This document shows, one piece after another, positions 17,643 through 26,508 of a DNA stretch of 46,485 bases. Within the stretch, counting starts at the first letter, position 1. The number at the start of each line of letters is the position of its first letter. The notes beneath the pieces are model-generated. The model ran no database searches and was not told where the DNA came from. It saw nothing but the letters and a program-made list of their open reading frames with translations. This stretch comes from Bacteroidales bacterium (GTDB taxonomy: Bacteria > Bacteroidota > Bacteroidia > Bacteroidales > F082): assembly GCA_017428285.1 (NCBI GenBank), contig JAFRRE010000028.1, positions 1-46,485 on the forward strand. The letters run 5' to 3'. A program made the position numbers and the translations under genes.

Positions 17643-18467
17643 ATGATTGAAATCAAGAACTTAGACTTCGGCTACAAGAGTCAGCCAGTCTTCAAAAACA
17701 TCAGCCTTTGCTTTGAGAAGGGCAACATCTACGGCCTTTTGGGCGAAAACGGAGTGGGGAAGACTTCCCTGCTGAAACTCATCAGCGGTTTGCAGAAGCC
17801 TGTAGCAGGCGCCTGCGAGGTTGACGGCATCGCACCTTTCAACCGCTACCCCGAAACCCTCCAGAAGATTTTCTTCATCTCGGAGGATTTTGCCATCCCG
17901 GACAACACACCTATTAATAATGTGCGTGAGTTGGGCGTGTTCTATCCCAACTACGATGAGAAACTTTTCCTCGAGCTTTGCGAGGAACTCGAAGTGGATC
18001 CCAAGCGCAAATACGGCGAACAGTCATTTGGTCAACAGAAAAAGTGCTTGATCGCAACGGCTTTGTCGCTCAACACGGACTATCTGCTCCTCGACGAGCC
18101 CACCAATGGCCTCGACATCCCTTCGAAGACCCTCTTCCGTCAGGTCATCACCAAGCACGCTACCGAAAACCGAACCATCATCATCTCCACCCACCAGGTG
18201 AAGGATGTGGAGAACCTCATCGACCCCATCATCATCCTCGACCACGACGAGGTGCTGCTCAAGGCCTCGTTCCGCGAGATTACCGACAAGCTCTATTTTG
18301 ATTATGGTATGGATGAGGCTCCCGAGGCACTTTACAGTGAGATGATTCCTGGCGGCTATGTCAGCGTGACGCGCAATCCCAACCATTACGACAGCAAGAT
18401 TAGCATCGAGGTGCTGTTCAACACTGTGATGAAAAACAAGGAAACCATCAAGCAAATCTTTGGATAA
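17643..18467 (+). CDS. ABC transporter ATP-binding protein, YtrB-like
   Basis: A 274-residue ATPase with Walker A GENGVGKTS (about residues 34-42), a degenerate signature motif QSFGQQKK in place of LSGGQ, Walker [13 protein letters not shown] and the H-loop STHQ. It would energise the two membrane proteins encoded directly downstream. The order ATPase, two permeases and GntR repressor resembles the ytr-type and antibiotic-responsive exporters of Firmicutes and Bacteroidota, although here the regulator comes last. The substrate is not predictable. A clear promoter precedes it, and a REP-like inverted repeat separates it from the first permease gene, possibly tuning relative expression. Confidence 0.9.
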   Translation: MIEIKNLDFGYKSQPVFKNISLCFEKGNIYGLLGENGVGKTSLLKLISGLQKPVAGACEVDGIAPFNRYPETLQKIFFISEDFAIPDNTPINNVRELGVFYPNYDEKLFLELCEELEVDPKRKYGEQSFGQQKKCLIATALSLNTDYLLLDEPTNGLDIPSKTLFRQVITKHATENRTIIISTHQVKDVENLIDPIIILDHDEVLLKASFREITDKLYFDYGMDEAPEALYSEMIPGGYVSVTRNPNHYDSKISIEVLFNTVMKNKETIKQIFG

Positions 18468-18470
18468 TAA

Positions 18471-18521
18471 TGCTTCGCTTGCAATGATGACACGCTTTGC
18501 GTCATTGCGAGGAACGAAGCA
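18471..18521. repeat. REP-like imperfect inverted repeat
   Basis: Outer arms TGCTTCG/CGAAGCA, inner arms GCAATGA/TCATTGC and a CGC/GCG tip form a long interrupted hairpin. The right half, CATTGCGAGGAACGAAGCAA, resembles a repeat seen between genes in many unrelated bacteria. It occupies most of the gap between the ATPase and permease genes of the same operon. Confidence 0.72.
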
Positions 18522-18556
18522 ATCCAGAGTAAAAACTTTTATAGGAGATTATTATC

Positions 18557-19312
18557 ATGAATAATACCTTCAATTTCAACCGTTTCAACAAGGTGCTGGC
18601 CTACGACTGGAAGCGCTTCATCCGCAACTTCGGCATCACGCTGTTGGTGTGGATCAGCATGCCCGTCATGTTTTGGGTGACAAGCCTGGTCTTCGACTTT
18701 GAATTGCGCGTCGAGTTCCGTGAGGTCATCATCTTCGGCCTTATTGCCATCACCGTCATGTCGGCACCGTCGCGCATCTATGGCAAGGTCAACTTGCCGC
18801 GTGAAGGTGTGGGCTTCGCCATGATGCCCGCCACCAGTTTGGAGAAGTTCTTCAGCATGTTCCTCTATTGCTCACTTGTCACCCCCGCTGTGACTCTGGT
18901 GGGCAGCTGGTTGGTGGACTGCCTCATGACCCTTTTGCCCTTTGGTGGTTTCAAGGCGTTTGCCATGCATGAAGATTTCTTGAGGAATATCAGTTTTGGC
19001 GATTTTATGATGTTGGCTGTCGCGCTGGTTACTGCCGCATGGGCCGAGTCGTCCATCTTCATGTTCGGCAACATGGTCTTCAAGCGCCGCAAGGCAGGCA
19101 AGACCTTTGCTTGGGGCCTGCTGATTGTCTTTTCATTTACCCTGTTGATGCAACTGTTCCATTTGTGGGATAACTTCGGCATGTGGGTCACTGAAACCAG
19201 TTCCCGACTGGAAGAGCGTTTCCTCCCTTGGATCTACAGTGCCTTCCAGTTGGTCATCGCCATCGTGTTTTATGTGCTAACCTATCGTAAAATCAAAACG
19301 CAAAAATACTAA
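18557..19312 (+). CDS. ABC transporter permease-like membrane protein (copy 1)
   Basis: A 251-residue protein with six hydrophobic segments (about 28-48, 55-72, 96-122, 150-178, 187-207 and 223-243). It starts MNNTFNFNRFNKVLAYD and ends KIKTQKY, as does the next protein (MNNTFNFNRFGKLLAMD, KLKTQKY), and both have 'NLPREGV' followed by 'LEK' and a 'LLP.GGF' turn; the two are clearly tandem paralogues. They probably form a heterodimeric channel with the upstream ATPase. A purine-rich AGGAG precedes the ATG. No named permease family was recognised with certainty. Confidence 0.82.
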   Translation: MNNTFNFNRFNKVLAYDWKRFIRNFGITLLVWISMPVMFWVTSLVFDFELRVEFREVIIFGLIAITVMSAPSRIYGKVNLPREGVGFAMMPATSLEKFFSMFLYCSLVTPAVTLVGSWLVDCLMTLLPFGGFKAFAMHEDFLRNISFGDFMMLAVALVTAAWAESSIFMFGNMVFKRRKAGKTFAWGLLIVFSFTLLMQLFHLWDNFGMWVTETSSRLEERFLPWIYSAFQLVIAIVFYVLTYRKIKTQKY

Positions 19313-19314
19313 CC

Positions 19315-20163
19315 ATGAATAATACTTTCAATTTCAATCGGTTTGGAAAACTACTTGCCATGGACGGCAGGAAGTATCTCCGCAATTTCGGCATCACGCT
19401 GGCTATCCTGTGCTGCCTGAATATCGGCAATTGGCTGTTGACTGCCGTATTCAACTTCCCTATGCCTACCTTCATCCGTTATATGACCATTTATCTGGCA
19501 GTGTTTTTGTCGTGTATTCTCATGCCTGCCAAGGCCTTCGGCGACATCAACCTGCCCCGCGAGGGCGTGCGCTATGCCATGCTCCCCGTCTCTAATCTGG
19601 AGAAATACTTGAGTTATTTGCTCTATGGTGTCATGACACCTGTCGTTATAGTCTTGCTGTCCTATGGCATCGACTCCTTGCTCACTTTGCTGCCTGTTGG
19701 TGGTTTCCAGCATTATATCAAGAGTTTGGGAATAATGGGTACAACGATGGATTTCATGGAGGAGATGGGTGCTCTGGCAGCCGATCCTTCAATGGGCGAT
19801 GTCTCAGATTTGTTGGATATGATGCATAAGATTGGTTCCGTCGAGGTGTGGAATTACATCGTCGGTATCTTGTTTACTATGGGCATCTTTATGATGGGTA
19901 ATCTGTTGTTCAAGCGCCACAAGACGGGTATCACATTCGCCATCATGATGGGCTTCTCCTATGTCGTTTCGACGATTTCGCAATTGTTGTTGTTCTCCTC
20001 CAATGTTAGGGAGTTTCTCGTCCCCGATCCTGACAACTTCGACTTTGGCAAGCTTGGCGAGATGACTAGTGGTATGATGCTGACCAGCGTCATTCTATAT
20101 ACCCTCTTGACCATTGCTCTCTATACAGGCATATTCTTCAAACTTAAAACTCAAAAATACTAA
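19315..20163 (+). CDS. ABC transporter permease-like membrane protein (copy 2)
   Basis: A 282-residue paralogue of the preceding permease, starting 2 bases after its stop. The N-terminal 25 residues, the 'DINLPREGVRYAMLPVSNLE' region, the 'LLTLLPVGGF' loop and the KLKTQKY end are shared. It has an extra soluble stretch of about 35 residues (about 140-178, rich in Met, Asp and Glu) between the fourth and fifth membrane segments that copy 1 lacks. This fits duplication followed by divergence into two halves of one transporter. The GntR regulator gene begins 3 bases downstream, so the whole set is one operon. Confidence 0.82.
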   Translation: MNNTFNFNRFGKLLAMDGRKYLRNFGITLAILCCLNIGNWLLTAVFNFPMPTFIRYMTIYLAVFLSCILMPAKAFGDINLPREGVRYAMLPVSNLEKYLSYLLYGVMTPVVIVLLSYGIDSLLTLLPVGGFQHYIKSLGIMGTTMDFMEEMGALAADPSMGDVSDLLDMMHKIGSVEVWNYIVGILFTMGIFMMGNLLFKRHKTGITFAIMMGFSYVVSTISQLLLFSSNVREFLVPDPDNFDFGKLGEMTSGMMLTSVILYTLLTIALYTGIFFKLKTQKY

Positions 20164-20166
20164 ACC

Positions 20167-20505
20167 ATGGAATTTAACGCACACAAACCCATATACTTGC
20201 AGATTTGCTCCCAACTCTATGAGCAGATCCTGCGCGGCGAGCTGAAAGCCGACGACCGTATCCTTTCGGTGCGTGACTACGGCATCCAACTCGGCGTGAA
20301 CCCCAACACCATCATGCGTTCCTATGAGACCATGACGGCAGCGGGCATCATTTACAACAAGCGCGGCATCGGCTATTTCATCTCCGCCGAGGCCAAGGAC
20401 ATCGTCCTCCGCCAGATGCGCGAGGAATTCCTCGAGAAGGAACTGCCCGAGGTGGTGAAGAAGATGAAGTTGCTGGGAATAGGGTTGGATGAAATCAAGT
20501 TTTAA
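20167..20505 (+). CDS. GntR-family transcriptional regulator, YtrA-type
   Basis: A 112-residue regulator with an N-terminal winged helix (about residues 8-75, including 'ILSVRDYGIQLGVNPNTIMR' where the recognition helix lies) and only a short helical C-terminal tail (about 78-112). GntR proteins without a large effector domain make up the YtrA subfamily, which usually represses its own ABC transporter operon. It is the last cistron of the ATPase/permease/permease group, so autoregulation of that operon is likely. The operator was not identified. A perfect hairpin follows directly after the stop codon. Confidence 0.9.
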   Translation: MEFNAHKPIYLQICSQLYEQILRGELKADDRILSVRDYGIQLGVNPNTIMRSYETMTAAGIIYNKRGIGYFISAEAKDIVLRQMREEFLEKELPEVVKKMKLLGIGLDEIKF

Positions 20506-20530
20506 GAGATTCCCGCTTTGCGGGAATCTC
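20506..20530. repeat. Perfect hairpin after the GntR gene
   Basis: Arms GAGATTCCCGC (20506-20516) and GCGGGAATCTC (20520-20530) around the loop TTT begin directly after the stop codon. No T-tract follows on the plus strand, so it may be a REP-like or mRNA-stabilising element rather than an intrinsic terminator. Confidence 0.75.
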
Positions 20531-20548
20531 AATAAATAATCAATCGCC

Positions 20549-20734
20549 ATGAAGAAACTAAAACTCCATCATTACATTATCCTGCTCGCCGTATGCATAG
20601 CCATAGCGGTCACCATAGTGGCATCGACCCTGGGCAAAAATGTCGCCATAAGTGTCTTGTGCACCGGAATAGGATGCATTATTGGACTCATCATTGGCTT
20701 TGTTATCAGGAAGAAAAAGGATGAGGGAAAGTAA
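20549..20734 (+). CDS. Small two-helix membrane protein
   Basis: A 61-residue protein with a basic start (MKKLKLHHY), two hydrophobic segments (about 9-28 and 34-53, the second glycine-rich: 'GIGCIIGLIIGFVI') and the basic tail RKKKDEGK, suggesting a hairpin with both ends in the cytoplasm. No family was recognised. It lies between the GntR gene and the second ABC ATPase gene with short gaps on either side, and could be a small accessory subunit or regulator of either transporter; this is inferred from position only. Confidence 0.68.
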   Translation: MKKLKLHHYIILLAVCIAIAVTIVASTLGKNVAISVLCTGIGCIIGLIIGFVIRKKKDEGK

Positions 20735-20767
20735 AAACACCTTCAATAGTCTTAATACTATCTTATC

Positions 20768-21544
20768 ATGAACGAAATCCTTCGCGTTGAGGGCCTCAGC
20801 AAAACCTTTCAGCTCTCGCGCAAACAACAGAAAATAGAAAGGACGGAACGGAAGGAGATTGTCGCTGTCGACAACCTTTCGTTCACCGCCAACAAGGGCG
20901 AAATCTTCGGATTGTTGGGCCCCAATGGTGCGGGCAAGACCACCACTTTGCGTATGCTTGCCACACTCATTGTTCCTGACAAGGGCGACGCTTTTATAGA
21001 CGGTTGCTCCATTGTGAGTCAACCGGAGCAGGTGAGGGCCAAGATCGGTTTCTTGACCTCCGAACTGAAGTTGGAAGACTTCTTTACCCCCAATTACCTG
21101 TTCGACTTTTTCTCTCAACTCTATGGCATTGCACCTGAAGTGATTGCAGAACGCAAAACCAAACTCTTCAAGCGTTTCGGCATCGACCGTTTCGCAGAAG
21201 TCAAGGTGGCTGACTTGTCGACGGGCATGAAGCAAAAGACTTCGCTTGTGGTTTCGTTGGTGCACGACCCGGAGTTTGTCATCTTCGATGAACCGACCAA
21301 CGGCTTGGATGTGCTCACTGCCCGAACAGTCACAGACTATCTTCAGGAATTGCGCGAACAAGGCAAGACCATCATCCTTTCCACCCACATTTTCAGTCTC
21401 GTAGAGAAACTCTGCGACCGCGTGGGTATCATCATCGATGGACAACTGACGCATTGCGACACCTTGGAAGGCATCTGTGCCGGTCAGACGCTTGAAGACC
21501 GTTTCTTCGACATCTATAAGGAAAAGAAAGGAGGGATGGAGTGA
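20768..21544 (+). CDS. ABC transporter ATP-binding protein, NatA-like
   Basis: A 258-residue ATPase with Walker [10 protein letters not shown] (about residues 54-62), the signature [10 protein letters not shown], Walker [13 protein letters not shown] and the H-loop STH. The CcmA/NatA class pairs with ABC-2 type permeases, and the next gene, overlapping by one base (TGATG), encodes such a permease. Family members export sodium, antibiotics or lipids; the substrate here is unknown. No strong promoter was seen in the 33 bases upstream, so it may be transcribed together with the preceding operon, especially as the hairpin at 20506 lacks a T-tract. Confidence 0.93.
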   Translation: MNEILRVEGLSKTFQLSRKQQKIERTERKEIVAVDNLSFTANKGEIFGLLGPNGAGKTTTLRMLATLIVPDKGDAFIDGCSIVSQPEQVRAKIGFLTSELKLEDFFTPNYLFDFFSQLYGIAPEVIAERKTKLFKRFGIDRFAEVKVADLSTGMKQKTSLVVSLVHDPEFVIFDEPTNGLDVLTARTVTDYLQELREQGKTIILSTHIFSLVEKLCDRVGIIIDGQLTHCDTLEGICAGQTLEDRFFDIYKEKKGGME

Positions 21545-22728
21545 TGAAAAACAACACTTGGACCATTATCAAGAAGGAATGCGCCCGCTTCTTTGGCGAC
21601 CGCACCATGCTGATGACCACAGTCATCATGCCGGGTCTGCTGATCTATCTCATCTATTCCTTCATGGGCAACAACTTCATGCAACCTAAGGAAGAGGAGC
21701 CTGCCATCATGTATGTGGAGAACCTGCCCGAAAGCGTGCATCCCGTATTGGAAGCTTTGCCATTGGAGATGGTGACAGAGAATTTCGATGCAGAGAAACT
21801 CCGAAATGAGCTTGTCCTGAAAGACAGCAAATATATTCTTTTGGTTTTCCCGAAGGACTTTGATTCATTGACTGCACAATACGACCCAATCAGTGGCCAT
21901 CAAATGGCACCCAATGTGCAGTTGCTCTACAACTCTGCCTCAGAGCCGTCGCAGCAGGCCTATTCGATGGTGAGTGCAGCATTGGATGCTTACGAAAGCA
22001 CCATCTGCAACCGCTTTGACATCAACAGCTCAGGGGATGGCTCGGCGGTATATGACCTTGCCTCGAATGAGGATGTCGTGGGCAATTTCTTCAGCGAACT
22101 GATTCCCATGCTGCTCTTGTTGATGGCCTTCTCGGGCTGCATGTCGATAGCTCCGCCTTCCATTGCGGGTGAAAAAGAGCGTGGCACTATCGCCACCTTG
22201 CTGGTGACGCCGTTGAAGCGCCGTGAGTTGGCCTTGGGTAAGGTGTTGAGCCTCTCGTTCTTCGCCATGTTGAGCGGCTTGTCGAGCTTCTTGGGCATGA
22301 TGTTGTCGTTGCCCAAACTGATTCATGCCGATGAGACGGGCTTGGATGCCAATATCTATCAAGTGTCGGATTATGTGACACTCTTGTTGTTGATTTTCAG
22401 CACGGTACTTATCCTTGTCTCGGTCACCTCCATTATCTCGGCCAAGGCCAAGTCCGTAAAGGCAGCTTCGGCTGTGATGGCTCCTTTGATGCTGGTGGTG
22501 ATGTTGGTGGGCATGATTCCGATGATGTCGGGCACAAAAGTGGACAGTATCGCTTATTACTTGATTCCGATTTACAACAGTGTGCTAGCCATGTCGCAAG
22601 TCTTTGCCCATGAAGCCCATTTGTTGCCCATCATTATCACGATTGCCGCCAACGCGCTCTATACGGGGTTGGGCATCTGGGTACTCACAAAAATGTTCAA
22701 CAGCGAGAAGGTGATGTTCTCTAAATAA
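21544..22728 (+). CDS. ABC-2 type permease, NatB-like
   Basis: A 394-residue membrane protein. One N-terminal membrane segment (about 20-40) is followed by a large extracytoplasmic domain (about 45-175) and then five or six segments in the C-terminal half, with the family-typical 'IAGEKERGTIATLLVTPLKR' loop at about 213-232. This is the ABC2_membrane_3 layout of NatB and related exporters. The ATG at 21544 overlaps the ATPase stop; a GTG at 21541 in the same frame would add one residue. It works with the preceding ATPase as an exporter of unknown substrate. Confidence 0.9.
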   Translation: MKNNTWTIIKKECARFFGDRTMLMTTVIMPGLLIYLIYSFMGNNFMQPKEEEPAIMYVENLPESVHPVLEALPLEMVTENFDAEKLRNELVLKDSKYILLVFPKDFDSLTAQYDPISGHQMAPNVQLLYNSASEPSQQAYSMVSAALDAYESTICNRFDINSSGDGSAVYDLASNEDVVGNFFSELIPMLLLLMAFSGCMSIAPPSIAGEKERGTIATLLVTPLKRRELALGKVLSLSFFAMLSGLSSFLGMMLSLPKLIHADETGLDANIYQVSDYVTLLLLIFSTVLILVSVTSIISAKAKSVKAASAVMAPLMLVVMLVGMIPMMSGTKVDSIAYYLIPIYNSVLAMSQVFAHEAHLLPIIITIAANALYTGLGIWVLTKMFNSEKVMFSK

Positions 22729-22748
22729 ATGAAAAACTTCCACTATAC

Positions 22749-22777
22749 TGTAACTTTTTCGGCGTAACTCCGTCTTA
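22749..22777 (+). promoter_or_regulatory. Probable ECF-sigma promoter
   Basis: TGTAAC (22749-22754), a 16-base spacer and CGTCTTA (22771-22777) match the general AAC...CGTC layout of promoters read by ECF sigma factors, and differ from the TTG/TAnnTTTG promoters elsewhere in the window. It lies 28 bases before the GIN-domain lipoprotein ATG. Confidence 0.55.
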
Positions 22778-22804
22778 CAGGAAATCAACTAAAACTTCAG
22801 CACT

Positions 22805-23629
22805 ATGAAAAGACATTTTTTGATTATCGCAGCCTCTATCATCGCTATGGTTGTCCAATCGTGTACCATTGCCATTAGCGGTGAGTCGCTGGGCGGGGAA
22901 ACCGTTAAAGGCAATGGCAATATCGTCACTCGTAATTGTGATGTGAGTGTTTTTGAAGACTTGTCATTGCTTCTGCCCGCGACGGTCAACTTCACTATAT
23001 CAGAGAATTATACTTGCACTTTCCGTGTGGATGAGAACTTGTTGGAATACCTTGACATTAAGGTGAAAGATAAAGAACTGGTTTTGGAGCGACAACAGAA
23101 GCATAAAAACGTCAATCTTCATCCGACGGAATTTGTCATTGACATTACCGCCCCAAGCCTGAAAGAGGTTGGCCTTGCTGGAAGTGGCAATATCTATATG
23201 ATGAGTCCGTTGAATGGCGACAAGATGGAATTTTTTGTGGCTGGTTCGGGTGACATTGTCTTCAAGGAAGCCGTCAACGTTTCCCATTTGGAGTTGCAGA
23301 TTGCTGGATCGGGTGATATCAGCATTTCTGACCTTGCTTGTGACAAACTAGAACTGGATGTGGCTGGTTCGGGCAATGCGAAGATTGGCAGTGGTATGGT
23401 AAACAATGCTGAAATTAGTATTGCAGGCTCTGGCGACTGTGACTTGGCTTGCACGATAGATATTATGGAAGCCGACATTGCTGGTTCGGGTGACATCACT
23501 GCCAATGTCAGCAACAAACTGACATATAGCATCATCGGTTCTGGTGATATTGCTTATTACGGTAATCCCGTGTTGGAAGGCGACAAGGTGGGGGGCAGGG
23601 TTAAGGCTTTGGGATCACCTGTTCGTTGA
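22805..23629 (+). CDS. GIN-domain (DUF2807) lipoprotein
   Basis: A 274-residue protein with a lipoprotein signal (lipobox VVQSC, Cys20) and a DUF2807/'head GIN' domain. It starts with the family-typical 'GNGNIVTRNCDVSVFEDLSL' and continues as a repetitive right-handed beta-structure with seven A/IGSGN or AGSGD turns spaced about 20 residues apart (about residues 122-252). The family is common in Bacteroidota, often near ECF sigma/anti-sigma genes, and its function is unsettled (annotated as putative autotransporter adhesin). The ECF-like promoter upstream suggests stress- or signal-dependent expression. It is convergent with the IgGFc-type gene, with a shared terminator between them. Confidence 0.92.
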   Translation: MKRHFLIIAASIIAMVVQSCTIAISGESLGGETVKGNGNIVTRNCDVSVFEDLSLLLPATVNFTISENYTCTFRVDENLLEYLDIKVKDKELVLERQQKHKNVNLHPTEFVIDITAPSLKEVGLAGSGNIYMMSPLNGDKMEFFVAGSGDIVFKEAVNVSHLELQIAGSGDISISDLACDKLELDVAGSGNAKIGSGMVNNAEISIAGSGDCDLACTIDIMEADIAGSGDITANVSNKLTYSIIGSGDIAYYGNPVLEGDKVGGRVKALGSPVR

Positions 23630-23673
23630 AGCAGAAAATAGAAGTAAATCTCATTTTCATATCCTTGTAATCA

Positions 23674-23709
23674 GAAACGGCTGGACTTCGTTTGGAGTTC
23701 AGCCGTTTC
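23674..23709. terminator. Bidirectional terminator between convergent genes
   Basis: A 14-bp stem (23674-23687 with 23696-23709, one G-T pair) with an 8-base loop sits midway between the GIN lipoprotein and the minus-strand IgGFc-type gene. Its ends are GAAA/TTTC, so it can serve both directions. Confidence 0.78.
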
Positions 23710-23733
23710 GTTGATATACTTGTAGTTGGATGA

Positions 23734-26400
23734 TTACTCTATGATGACTTTCTTCGCAATGCTTCCTTCTTTTGCTGTGGCAACGAAGAAATAGAAGCCT
23801 GATGAGATGTGCTCCAATGTGTAATGCAATGTTTTGGAATCCAAGTCGTTGTAGGTCTCGATGACATCAACGAGAGCACCGTGCATATCATATACTTTGA
23901 TGTTCACTTTGCCAGTCAGCTGCTCCAAATGAAGTTCCATCTCTCCGTGATTGGGGTTGGGCACGATGTTGAAGTCGGATTGGCCTGTATTCTGTTCATC
24001 TATGCCAAGGAAAGAGGACTTGAGAAAGATTTTGCAAGTATCAATGTCGCAGCTGTTACTCATAATAGCGGTAAGGGTGACATAATCCTCATCGCGGTCG
24101 GCTATAAAGACAGTGCAATCACTAAAACATGTATCGTTTTGTATCTGTACGCCTCCGGGGATAGTGTCGATGGCCCATGAAGGCTTGCTAATAGACCATT
24201 TGCAGGAGGTCCAAAGACACTCATTTTTGTTATGTTTTGTTTCCTTAACCCTAAAGGTATATTGGAAGGAGAAAAATTCCGTGTTGGTGACTACAAAAAC
24301 AGTGTCGTTGACGTTAGGGTCAAGGTAGCCTGTCCAGACCGTTGAGCCGTTGTTAGGGTAAGGCTGGATTTTGTCAGGGGTGGGCGAATAAGATAGTGTC
24401 AAGTCGAGATACACAATGCTGTCGCAGCCTAAAAGACTAGTCGATCTGTAAGGGAAAAATCCTGATGTCGTGTATGTCGAGTCATTCCAACGGTAGGAGT
24501 TGCATGTATCTATTGTAAGAGGATGATTTGGGTCATCGTACACGTCGTCCACTTCAAGAATGAGATATACGGTGCTATCGCAGCCCTGTTGTGGTATGGT
24601 GATAGTGTCTTTGTAGATGCCAGGGGCGTTGTAGGAGAGGTTGAAACCATGCTGGTTGTATGTGCTTGGACCATCGTAACATGTATTGGCATGGATGGTG
24701 GTATCGCTTGCATGGTTTAGGCTAATGTAAACGGTTTGGGAGATTGAGGAAGAGGCTTGACAAGGGGTCTCTTCAGACGTGACGGTGAGTGTGACCTCAT
24801 ATATGCCATAGTTGTTGTAGGTGTGAAGGTCAGTAATACTGTGACTGTGCGGTGTCCCGTCTCCGAAGTCCCATTCCACTTCGAAGTTTTGGTAGTTGAT
24901 TTCTGCCTCAAAGGTGATGGATTCCAATGAACAGCTGCTTATGGTGTCAAGTTGCTGGACGGTTTCACCATTGACAAAAATCGTTGTGGATAGGTCGGCG
25001 GCTTTGGATCCGACAAGGTAGGCGTAGCCTTTGGCATGACCGAAACCATACACGTGGGCATTGAAGCCATTGGCGCATGACAAGTGATGTGCACCATGGT
25101 CTATTTTTCTCCTGATGAAGCTGTACTCGGAAGTGCCATTCACGGACTCAAACTGTGATGAAGACAAAGGTTGGCTGTCGAGATAGACATGTTGGATGTC
25201 TTCTGTGTTGACAATGATATTCACATAGTGGTCATCTATGTCAGTGTCGTGTTCACTGACATAATTGAACGTCGAGAAGGTGATTTCGTTGATGCGCTGC
25301 TCAATGGGGGCAATCCACACCATGCTGGGGGCCCCGTCTCCAACACTGCCCCATAAACCGTCATCTGCCGAGTGGTTGTACAAATACACCGCGCAACTAT
25401 GGGAGGCTTCTATGAAACACGATTTGTCCGATTGTGGCAATTCAAAAGTCGTGGATTGTCCAGCATTAAGGGTGGTCAATACAGAACCATTTCTGTGGAT
25501 TTCATTGTTGTCGTGAGCGGAAGTGATTTTTACGATGTCGTTAAGTTGGCGCCCGAGAGAAGCGGTGACAACAAACTTTTTCCCCCAAGCTGTCAGTGGC
25601 ATGGCTTGTTCGAAAATGCAGTCGGAGTCATTGCCGCTATTGGGTACTTTGGTGAGGTTGTTGCCGTTGAACACGGCAATCTTCTTGCAGTCGCGAGCAG
25701 TCACTCGAGTGCCGCTGAGGTCACGGTTTGCTGAATAGTTATTGTGGGAACGCACTTGATAGGCTTCTCCTTTGCGTAAGGTGATGCTGTACGTATTGTG
25801 AGCAGTATGACCGTCCAAAGTGTTTGTGGCAGGAGTGATGTCAACCGTGGTTTCGCCTTCTTCAGGGGCAACGATGAGAAAGGCAGAAGTATAATAATTG
25901 CTATAGGGAGAAGAACCGGAAGATTGGTCATAGGTTTGTATGATGTAGTCGTTGCCCAAAGCGAGGGTGGGAAGAATGTAGGAAGCATCAAACGACACCT
26001 CGGCAATGTTGGCACAATACACGGAAATCGTATCATCGGCAGAGATGCGCAATCCTTTGTTCAAGATTTGTCCATGCTCATCCAGCTCCATATAAGCTTG
26101 TTCCCATGGAATGTCATCAAACAGATAGGTGCTGTTGGCGTTCACATGAAAGGACTGCTGATAATTGGTATTGGGATTCGTGATGGTGCAGTTGCAATCA
26201 CGCTTAGCACTGACAATCAACTGTATCCTGAGCCAAGTAAACTCAGGCAATTCCAATTCATTATATCTGGTCTTGAATCCGTTTCCCATGAAGGAAACCC
26301 AAAACTCGGTGCCTTGGGTCGAGATGTCCTGTGAAAAAGCCAAAGGCAAAGCAAAAAGACAAGTAAAGAATAGTGCTGATAGTATTCGGAGCAGTTTCAT
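23734..26400 (-). CDS. T9SS-secreted IgGFc-binding/PKD domain protein
   Basis: An 888-residue protein. A signal peptide (1-24, ending AFSQ) is followed by 'TQGTEFWVSFMGNGF', the typical opening of IgGFc-binding-like proteins, with that domain covering about 115-370. After a further beta-rich region come a PKD domain (about 490-560, 'VEWDFGDG'), two repeats ending GCDS (about 565-669), a domain shared with two neighbouring proteins (670-799, with NTEFFSFQYTF and VFIADRDEDYV) and the T9SS type A tail (about 810-888, 'VPNPNHGEM'). A surface-attached or released adhesin is likely; the IgG-binding name is inherited from the mucin-associated FCGBP domain and does not prove antibody binding. It is the last gene of the minus-strand T9SS island. 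Confidence 0.88.
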   Translation of the reverse strand: MKLLRILSALFFTCLFALPLAFSQDISTQGTEFWVSFMGNGFKTRYNELELPEFTWLRIQLIVSAKRDCNCTITNPNTNYQQSFHVNANSTYLFDDIPWEQAYMELDEHGQILNKGLRISADDTISVYCANIAEVSFDASYILPTLALGNDYIIQTYDQSSGSSPYSNYYTSAFLIVAPEEGETTVDITPATNTLDGHTAHNTYSITLRKGEAYQVRSHNNYSANRDLSGTRVTARDCKKIAVFNGNNLTKVPNSGNDSDCIFEQAMPLTAWGKKFVVTASLGRQLNDIVKITSAHDNNEIHRNGSVLTTLNAGQSTTFELPQSDKSCFIEASHSCAVYLYNHSADDGLWGSVGDGAPSMVWIAPIEQRINEITFSTFNYVSEHDTDIDDHYVNIIVNTEDIQHVYLDSQPLSSSQFESVNGTSEYSFIRRKIDHGAHHLSCANGFNAHVYGFGHAKGYAYLVGSKAADLSTTIFVNGETVQQLDTISSCSLESITFEAEINYQNFEVEWDFGDGTPHSHSITDLHTYNNYGIYEVTLTVTSEETPCQASSSISQTVYISLNHASDTTIHANTCYDGPSTYNQHGFNLSYNAPGIYKDTITIPQQGCDSTVYLILEVDDVYDDPNHPLTIDTCNSYRWNDSTYTTSGFFPYRSTSLLGCDSIVYLDLTLSYSPTPDKIQPYPNNGSTVWTGYLDPNVNDTVFVVTNTEFFSFQYTFRVKETKHNKNECLWTSCKWSISKPSWAIDTIPGGVQIQNDTCFSDCTVFIADRDEDYVTLTAIMSNSCDIDTCKIFLKSSFLGIDEQNTGQSDFNIVPNPNHGEMELHLEQLTGKVNIKVYDMHGALVDVIETYNDLDSKTLHYTLEHISSGFYFFVATAKEGSIAKKVIIE

Positions 26401-26480
26401 GGTGATATGATATTTTGCGTTATTTCATTCTACATATCCTTATTCTTTAATCATATTACCACAATCTTTAAGTTCTAAAC

Positions 26481-26505
26481 GGTTCCTGAGCTTGTCGGAG
26501 GACTC
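26481..26505. repeat. Possible degraded REP-like element
   Basis: The plus strand reads GGTTCCTGAGCTTGTCGGAG and then GACTC, close to a 'CCTGAGCTTGTCGAAGG' motif common between genes in many bacteria, but the outer arms no longer pair perfectly. The rest of the 108-base gap between the barrel gene and the IgGFc-type gene shows no clear promoter. Confidence 0.35.
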
Positions 26506-26508
26506 AAC

